In this document: positions 57,726 through 64,000 of the stretch, piece after piece
Layout: each line of letters starts with the position of its first letter
Numbering within the stretch: position 1 is the stretch's first letter
NCBI GenBank assembly: GCA_025084515.1
Contig: JAJAGP010000348.1
Coordinates: 397,919 to 461,918 of the forward strand
Length of the DNA stretch: 64,000 nucleotides
Reading direction: 5' to 3'
Origin: Ancistrus triradiatus
Taxonomy: Eukaryota > Chordata > Actinopteri > Siluriformes > Loricariidae
The notes under the pieces: generated by a model
What the model was told of the DNA's origin: nothing
Database searches by the model: none
The model's input: the letters and a program-made list of their open reading frames with translations, nothing else
Program-made: the position numbers and the translations under genes

Positions 57726-59338
57726 GGAATGAGATGTCAGTGAGCTTCCAACAAGTAACAAACTGACAGAAGAATCCCAAGTAGTTAGTAAAGACATTAC
57801 TCTTAAATGCATGCATGACTTAATGTGAGTCATGTTGACAAGATGGGCCAAGTTATTCTAAGTGAGGAAAGAGACAGACAAAAGAGGAAAGGAAGAGAGA
57901 GCAAGTGCCAAGTAAAGGCCTTACTGAACCGTCTTAGCACTGGAATGCAGTGACTAACCCACTGGTGCCTTCCCACTGAGGTCATTCACAGAATGGGATG
58001 CTTACATCACAGCCCCAAGTCCTGGATTATGACACTCCCATTGAGCTGAGGGGCTCTTGGGGTTTTAAGGGTGGAGGTATGAGTGATGGGGAGGGGTACA
58101 TGTGGTGACATCTTGAGAGACGGCAGGCTAGATTTGTGCACAATCACACTATTCAGTGAAACAGCAAGCCAACCTTTCCTTCCCCCAAAGCTCTCTCGGC
58201 TTCCTCTAAGAGCAAACACATCGGAGCAATGATGTCGTAAACATGGGGCTGAGTCTCCTGGCGATTCAGACAGAGAAGCATTCACCTTCCTCCTGCAAAG
58301 CGACCATAACCCCATGCTCGAAGAAAAAAGCTAGGAGTGGAAGACAGCCAAAACAAGCTTTTAAACAGCTAGGAGAACTTCAAGATATCAGACTTAACTG
58401 GCAAAACCTAGTAAGGGATATGCATTTGAGTTGGGTCCTCTTGTCTTTTGCTTACTTTTGACACATCTGGTACACCGCTGCTACGGACGGCACTTTTGAA
58501 TGACTGTGTGGGAGACAGCATTTCAGCATAGTTCTCCATTTGCAATCAGCTGCCCACAGAGACAATACTTGAGCCACAAATGTCAAAGCCATGCCCAGAA
58601 TCAAAACAATACCAGGAATACTTTCAAATCAAATACCGGTACATTGAAACATAGAAGTCACAGACATGAATGAATCTGCTACTTAAAGCAATCACTGCTG
58701 TCAGGATTCCATGACACCAAAAACAGGACTATAAAAAAGGACAGTCCATTAAAGTCTTCTCCAATGACTATATGCTCTAGATGGTCATATTGCCTGTATG
58801 AAGAACATTAGCCAAACGTTTTCTCAAACAGGAGACTGCTTTCTGAGTTCTCTTATCAGTCAAAGTAGAGTTCATAGCAACTATATCCAGGCTCACTGGA
58901 GGGGGAGCAGCTGTAGTCACTGGTATATATGGCTATGACTCATTCTTCTTTTCTTGACGCACCAGTTTCTATCAGCAAAAGGTAATGATAAGAGCATTGT
59001 TACACACAGCACTACAGATCTAAGAAAAAGACAGAAGTGTTGTGTGAAAAAGGGAGCAGTTTAGGGCAAACAAGGACAAAAATATTTGTCATTACAGAAA
59101 CTGCTTCCAAGACTTGGCCTTCAGCAAGATATTAGAACCATTGCTGATGTTATTTCACATACTTTCTCTGTATTTATGGATAGGAATTTCAGAATTTTAA
59201 GAAAAAAATGAAATAAGGGTGCCCACGACATGTGGATTGGAATAGACGGTTTCTTCATGTGACCCCACTGGAAAGTCTTAATGGGCTGCCATGACAACAG
59301 AAGCTTTGACACACAAGCAGTACAGACATATAGCTATA
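57726..59338. other. Intron 1 stretch, no recognised feature
   Basis: No repeat or exon signal can be supported in this 1.6 kb. Confidence 0.45.
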
Positions 59339-59526
59339 TTACATTTACAACAGCATTCAGCAGACACCCTTATCAAGAGTGATTTACAACTGGTATAATC
59401 TGACAAGTTGCAATCAAAGCAATTGTGGCTCAAGGGCACAAGAGTGGCAGCTTGGCAGTGTCGGGACTTGAACCCTAAATGTTCTGGACAATAATCCAGT
59501 ACCTTAAGTGATGCAGCACCACAGTC
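59339..59526 (-). repeat. tRNA-derived SINE, L2-type tail (S6)
   Basis: Reverse copy: TTACATTTACAACAGCATTC at the tail side, AGCAGACACCCTTATCAAGA, GGGACTTGAACCCTAAATGT over the B box, and AGTACCTTAAGTGATGCAGC at the head. It forms an inverted, head-to-head pair with the copy starting at 59671. Confidence 0.85.
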
Positions 59527-59670
59527 TGTAACATGTCATAGAAAGTAGGACATGACTCAAATTAGTGTCCATAACATGATTCTCACCCAATATACCATAG
59601 CACAAATGCAACTTTATAGTGCACTGTGGTTGGTAATTTCAAAAATGTATGTCTTTGTGCTGCTTATACG

Positions 59671-59853
59671 GGACTGTGGTAGCCTAGTGGTTAAGGTACT
59701 GGACTCTTGACCTGGGTTCAGGGTTAAAATCCCACCTCTGCCAATCTGCCACTGTTGGGTCCTTGAGCAAGGCCTTTAACCCACAATTGCTTGGACTGTA
59801 AGACTGAAGTCGCTCTGGATAAGGGGGTCTGCTAAATGCTGTAAATGTAAATG
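59671..59853 (+). repeat. tRNA-derived SINE, L2-type tail (S7)
   Basis: Forward copy: GGGACTGTGGTAGCCTAGTG (A box), AGGGTTAAAATCCCACCTCT (B box), TGCCACTGTTGGGTCCTTGA, and the tail GCTAAATGCTGTAAATGTAA. Confidence 0.88.
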
Positions 59854-59937
59854 TTATACTAATCTGTGGCATTAACACAATCACTGATTCACTTTCCAAA
59901 TACCCTCTTAATACAACTCACGGTCCTGGCAAAGCTG

Positions 59938-60170
59938 AGGTCCAACTATCAGTACAGGGCACAATGTGGGAACCAACCCTACACAGGGCACAAGTCCATC
60001 TCAGAGCATGCACACACACTTTAGAGATGCCAACTGACTTACGTCCTTGGAATGTGAGAGGGAATCCATGTCGACAGGGGGAGAACATACAAACTCCACA
60101 CAAGCAGCAGCAGCCAGGCCAGGGCTCAAACCCGTGTCTCTGTAGCCTCTGGAGTGTGCTAAGCACTTCC
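59938..60170 (-). repeat. SINE-like dispersed repeat, family D
   Basis: Reverse copy: GAGGTCCAACTATCAGTACA at the tail side, GGGCACAATGTGGGAACCAA, GGAATGTGAGAGGGAATCCA, CAGGGGGAGAACATACAAAC and CAGGGCTCAAACCCGTGTCT over the B box. It lies about 225 bp inside intron 1 from the exon 1 donor. Confidence 0.72.
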
Positions 60171-60394
60171 TTTTATTAGTAGTCCAGAAACATCCATCTA
60201 GTTGCTGTAATGTAGTCCCACTGAGATATGGTGCTTCCGTAACTCATTCAGAAGTGACTTGTAACCACAATGAAGTAAGAAAATAGGCTCCATTTTCTAA
60301 TACACAGGCTTGTATTAATTTTAGGGTCACTTTTAATGTTGTGTAGTCCAGCTTTGTTTTGAAAGAGCTGAAATTAAAAGACTAGAAAGCTTAC

Positions 60395-60563
60395 CATACA
60401 CGCGCATCCATCCTTGCTGCTGGCAAAACGAATCCAGTAATATGCCGCCGAGCACCGGGTCTAAAGAAACGCCGGCTCCCTGAACCGAGTCCACGTCTCC
60501 AGGAATCGAGTCCGTGTCCATGCTGGACATTCCACCACGATACAGTCCAGGCAAAGACTCCAT
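60395..60563 (-). CDS. rasal2: rasal2 exon 1, coding part (long isoform)
   Basis: The ATG is at 60563-60561 and the donor GTAAGC begins at 60394. The exon codes 56 residues plus one base (phase 1). It opens MESLPGLYRGGMSSMDTDSI, continues with an acidic/Gly stretch, and ends DPVLGGILLDSFCQQQGW MRVY. The last part matches the long RASAL2 isoform as I know it (…ILLESVCQQQSWVRVYD), and the split Asp codon is completed by exon 2. The first 30 residues are not conserved, which is usual for this leader. The upstream sequence is CpG-rich, consistent with the main promoter. A second in-frame ATG (Met12) could be an alternative start. Confidence 0.92.
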
Positions 60564-61420
60564 CCAGGTTAATTTAAATACAGTTTCCTACAGGAAGGTC
60601 TAGTCAGCATTGGTCCATTCACCATGAAGAACAGAAGAGCAGCTCTAGTGACCAGCTAGGTAGCATGTAACATCAACTTCACTAAGGAGTATTGTTTACA
60701 ACCCCAGCCCAGGAGGCAGCTTCCACAGAATGCAAGCGTTAGCTACACATTCATCATCCTTCCTTCTCTTGCATGGAATCGATCAGGATGAAGTAACGAT
60801 GGCTTTTGCACAGTATACGGTCGAACCGGCTACATCTGAACCCGGTCCTGCTAACAACTAATTATTCTTTTAGTTTACTGATAGCACTTCTCAGTCCTTT
60901 AGGCACTGAGGCGAGCTCACAATTCAACGTAAAGTAGACTATTTACAAAAACTGGAAAACCCCTGAAACAACTTGGGTTTTTCAGCAGAAGTTTTTTGTT
61001 CCGTTTGTCGGATGGTGTCCGGTGGTGCTGCTGTTCATAAATCAGATCTTCCAAACCGGCACAAATCCACACATCGCTTAACTAATCCCCGCTCTTAGTG
61101 ACACGCCTGGTCCCTGCGGCTATTGCTAAAACAAAAAAGCCGAATAATTTCATAATTCAGCTCGAGAGACGAATTGGAGTTGTTGCTTATTCATGTCCGA
61201 GGCTTCTCTCCTTCCTCAGGTCCTCCCGTGTTTAAAAGCCAGTCCGCTGTTCCAGCCTGATCACATGGCGCTGGCCGGGAATAAGGGATGGCCAGAGGAT
61301 GTCAGAGGAAGTCGATCAACTGAAAGAGCCATGCTTTTAGACGTCTAGAAACCGGCGGCCTTCACACCACGTCCATCTGCTGCGTTATGAAAAGCTTTAC
61401 GGTTTGTCAAAAAAATATGC
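60564..61420 (-). promoter_or_regulatory. rasal2: rasal2 5' leader and CpG-rich promoter region
   Basis: On the minus strand this lies immediately upstream of the exon 1 ATG. CpG density rises clearly from about 60780 to 61400 (for example GGCGCTGGCCGGGA, GAAACCGGCGGCC, CTCGAGAGACGAATTGG), in contrast with intron and flank. I see no convincing TATA box. The transcription start cannot be placed; part of this region is 5' UTR. Confidence 0.6.
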
Positions 61421-63865
61421 AAAATAGGTGTAAATGGCTAAACAAATATTTAGCCAGTGAATCACTCAGCTGGTCGTGAACTAGTGCGACACCTGCTGGG
61501 TAAAGTCAATATTCAGTTACACGGCGTTTCCCTTATTTTCGGGAATTATGGGACTAGGCTACATGTGATGAGTAACGTGATGGGTAATGGCACTAGGTGA
61601 TGAGTAATGTGTGGAAGCTCTGAACTTCAGGCTTGCTTAAAACGGAAGCATGTTATTAGTAACACTCTGCGCTTATTCTCTTGGTAACCACCCTGTGTGT
61701 ATCCATAACCGCTTGCCAATGTCAAGTCAAGGTGTTTTGTAATATCCTCCTCGCGTCATTGTTTGCACAACTGACATTTATTAAATTTTGTATTAATTAT
61801 ATTAATTATCATTCAATATTTTATTGGGGGCACAAAAAACGTACAATACACAGACCACAAACAAAAACAAAGTATTACAGTTACCAGATATATTGTCAAT
61901 TAATTAAAACAGTTCTATATTTCATTGTTTCAAGCATGGAATTCCAAGTTGCCAAAGTTCCAAACTGCCAAACTTTACAAAACCTTTGGGTGAATCCACT
62001 GATTGAGTATTTCAACTTTAAAAACATCATCACACCCTTTAGCCACTGCCTGTGCGTAGGAGGGGTAGCATGAAAACGTTATGGCATCTGAATGAGCAGT
62101 TGATATCACCGCCTCGCCGGAGACCACACCAAAAATCACTATTTCAGGGCCAGGGCTGACCTCCTTGTTGTAAATGTAGGAAAATGTCTCAAAAGTAAGA
62201 CGAACAAAGCTGTACCAACCGTGGGCATGACCAGAATATATGAGCCACTCCACAGAATGAGTGCCATTTCTGTCCCTAGGACATTACACGTGTATATATA
62301 ATTAGCCTAACATAATTAACTGTAAGAAACATTTTACTATTAAGCAAAGTGCTCTGCACAGTGATGTAACTGCAAATTTAAGGTATATAATTAAAAACAT
62401 AGTGAAAAATAGTATTTCTTAGCTGTCACTGTAATGTCTCTAACATTACACTTTACAATGAAATATAATAATTAATTTTTTTTGGAAATCCTATGCTTTT
62501 TTGCATTGTTGTGTCACTCCATATCACATCTATACCTTAAATATTTTTTTCACAAGTAATCCATCATTTATTTTGGATTTTAAATACATATTTTATTCAT
62601 GTTCCCAGATTTTTACACAGTCCTGTTACATATTCCCACTTCTGAAAATTAAGGAACGTACTACAAGCCACAAGTTAAATAGGATGTTGTATTATCTGGA
62701 TCTTCTGAAGACCATAGAAAGACCAAAAGTTCTCTAATTTTGTTCTGTGTATTTGATTTTGTAACTATGACTGAGAAGGTCAGTCTCAACTTACTTGTTA
62801 CCAACTCAACTCAAATCCTGTTACCAAAATAATTTTTAGATGTTATGTATTTACTGTCAGAATTGAATTTTTTGGGAAACCTTCAGAATGTGCTGTGTCC
62901 TAATGCTATTGGTATGCATGCCGTGTGGTTACAGTTTATGTCATTGCTAATTCTGTGCTGAAAACCCAGTCCTGTTACTCTTTACATAAAAACTCTTTAT
63001 ATAACAGTAATGGGGGAAATAATGTCAATACTGTAAAACTAATGTAAAAATAAAATAAAGTTGCCTGAGATTGACCTGTATTCATTCAATATGTGTGTTG
63101 TTAGATTCAGTGTTTCAAAACAATAGATAATGAAGTTTAAGTTTTAACCGTTACAATAAACAAATGGCACCCATTCGGTGGAATGACTCGTATGTTAAAG
63201 GATGGCCAGGGCCTGATAGCATCAAAAAGGATTAATTACTGTATATTCAGGTCAACAAAAAATAAACACTTCTGCAAACTGTTTCTTATTTTACCCTGAC
63301 CATCTGTGGTTTCGCTTTGTGTAAGTACATCTGTGAGCAGTAAAACCAGTTGAAAAGATGTTTGAAATCTAACACCGGGGAAGGGGAAGCATAAGTGCAT
63401 GAGAAAACAGGATGGACAAATAATAAAATATGTAAAAATGTTGATTTGACATGTGAGTGGCAAAGCAGTCTAATAACAACATCACCAACAAGACCTGCGC
63501 AGACCTCCCAGCAGTGCCTTCTGGTCGGGGGATCCTACCCCAGTTTTAAAAATGCTAAAAATTCATAATGGTTTTAGAAGACATACATTTGGGAATGGCC
63601 CTGAACCCACATTGTTTCTCATTGTAATTGGCAGAGACAGGTGTGGATGGAGAAGGGGGTTTCCAAAGGGAACCAATGAGGCCTCCAGTTTTTGCATTCC
63701 AACGTGTGCCACCAGAATTAGTCTTGGTGTCAGAGTCACCTTTGTGAGAAGTTCTTGTCCATTCATTTTTGGATTTCTTCCTTAAAAGAATAAAGCACAT
63801 TTAGACTGTCTTACATTATTATATGGACACTGTCCACTTTTTAAACTCCAAGGCCTAAACATGTA
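61421..63865. other. Upstream flank of rasal2, no recognised feature
   Basis: AT-rich flank. GATGAGTAA-type words recur near 61568-61606. No exon of a neighbouring gene, no terminal repeat and no SINE head can be supported. Confidence 0.45.
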
Positions 63866-64000
63866 CAGTGGGGCAAAAAAGTATTTAGTCAGCCACTGAT
63901 TGTGCAAGTTCTCCTACATAGAAAAATGAGAGAAGTCTGTAATTTTCATCATAGGTACACTTCAACTATGAGAGACAAAATGAGAAAAAAAAATCCAGGA
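63866..64000. mobile_element. Tc1-B element, left end (runs off the window)
   Basis: CAGTGGGGCAAAAAAGTATT then TAGTCAGCCACTGATTGTGC, preceded by TA (63864-63865). It matches the left end of the 8777 copy base for base over long stretches. The transposase part and orientation are outside the window. Confidence 0.93.

Larger units (their letters stand above)
1..60563 (-). other. rasal2: rasal2 gene, 5' portion (runs off the left edge)
   Basis: This is the gene body inferred from three minus-strand exons that join in matching phase (1, then 0, then 1 at the exit) and read as the N-terminus of the long RASAL2/nGAP isoform. RASAL2 belongs to the SynGAP/DAB2IP/RASAL2 group of Ras GTPase-activating proteins: PH-like and C2 modules precede a RasGAP domain that speeds GTP hydrolysis on Ras at membranes. 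Only the leader, the PH start and a Ser/Arg block are in this window; C2, GAP and coiled-coil exons must lie left of base 1. Intron 1 spans about 42.4 kb (17998-60394), intron 2 about 3.9 kb (14001-17869), and the intron after exon 3 exceeds 13.8 kb. The paralogues syngap1 and dab2ip were considered; the wording of exons 2 and 3 fits RASAL2 best. A teleost duplicate (a or b copy) cannot be excluded. Confidence 0.85.

Noticed and set aside
21513..59853. tRNA genes (A and B boxes with tRNA-like spacing)
   Set aside because: Each box pair sits in a repeated SINE unit with a common body and tail, and no full cloverleaf is evident.
13874..60563. The gene being syngap1 or dab2ip instead of rasal2
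   Set aside because: LRRTVSVP is shared with SynGAP, but CQQQ-W-RVYDVKGPP, WERKYCILT and EGQFPEYP together follow RASAL2. A rasal2 a/b duplicate remains possible.
1..64000. CRISPR arrays, bacterial operons or phage-like systems
   Set aside because: Spliced exons, SINEs, LINEs and Tc1 elements show vertebrate nuclear DNA; the direct repeats are microsatellites.

Overview
The window is vertebrate nuclear DNA, and a teleost fish is by far the best fit. It is AT-rich, has few exons, and is packed with Tc1-like DNA transposons, tRNA-headed SINEs, fragments of two kinds of LINE, and long CA, GA and CT microsatellites. The repeat mix would suit a catfish-like otophysan, but the species cannot be fixed from sequence alone.

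The host gene I recognise is the 5' part of rasal2 (Ras GTPase-activating protein nGAP), read on the minus strand from about 61 kb leftwards past base 1. Three exons join in consistent phase into the long-isoform N-terminus: exon 1 (60395-60563), exon 2 (17870-17997) and exon 3 (13874-14000). Together they encode an acidic leader, the start of a PH-like domain (WERKYCILTENQLILLN) and a conserved basic/Ser block (LRRTVSVPSEGQFPEYP). Intron 1 is about 42 kb and holds most of the mobile DNA. The C2 and RasGAP exons lie beyond the left edge.

Two more same-strand candidate 5' exons look like alternative starts. A 170-codon open exon (38629-39139) lies in intron 1 and has a phase-1 donor, so it could replace exon 1. 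A tiny exon (10922-10946, MET...FW) with a perfect GTAAGT donor lies in a CpG-rich, transposon-free island (10384-11520). Its position and phase match the short, PH-less RASAL2 isoform known in mammals. If both are real, promoter choice decides whether the protein carries its PH segment.

Layout from left to right: 1-8.8 kb is intron with microsatellites, one Tc1 scrap, a SINE and a compact promoter-like cluster at 7.07-7.16 kb. From 8.8 to 12.5 kb two Tc1-B copies flank the CpG island. From 12.5 to 18.0 kb lie exons 3 and 2, with a Tc1-A copy between them. From 18.0 to 60.4 kb is intron 1: five recognisable Tc1-like lineages, a hAT-type MITE with 8-bp target duplications nested in another element, an L2-type LINE 3' part with an intact 215-codon reading frame, a decayed RTE-type LINE, SINEs whose 3' tails match each of those LINEs, the alternative exon at 38.6 kb and an unidentified exon-like ORF at 50.7 kb. 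From 60.6 to 61.4 kb is the CpG-rich exon 1 leader and promoter region. The rest is upstream flank, ending inside another Tc1-B copy.

No transposase in the window is intact. Three of four informative Tc1-B copies share one 10-bp deletion, and both informative Tc1-A copies share an apparent 1-base insertion. This suggests that already broken lineages were spread by transposase supplied in trans.
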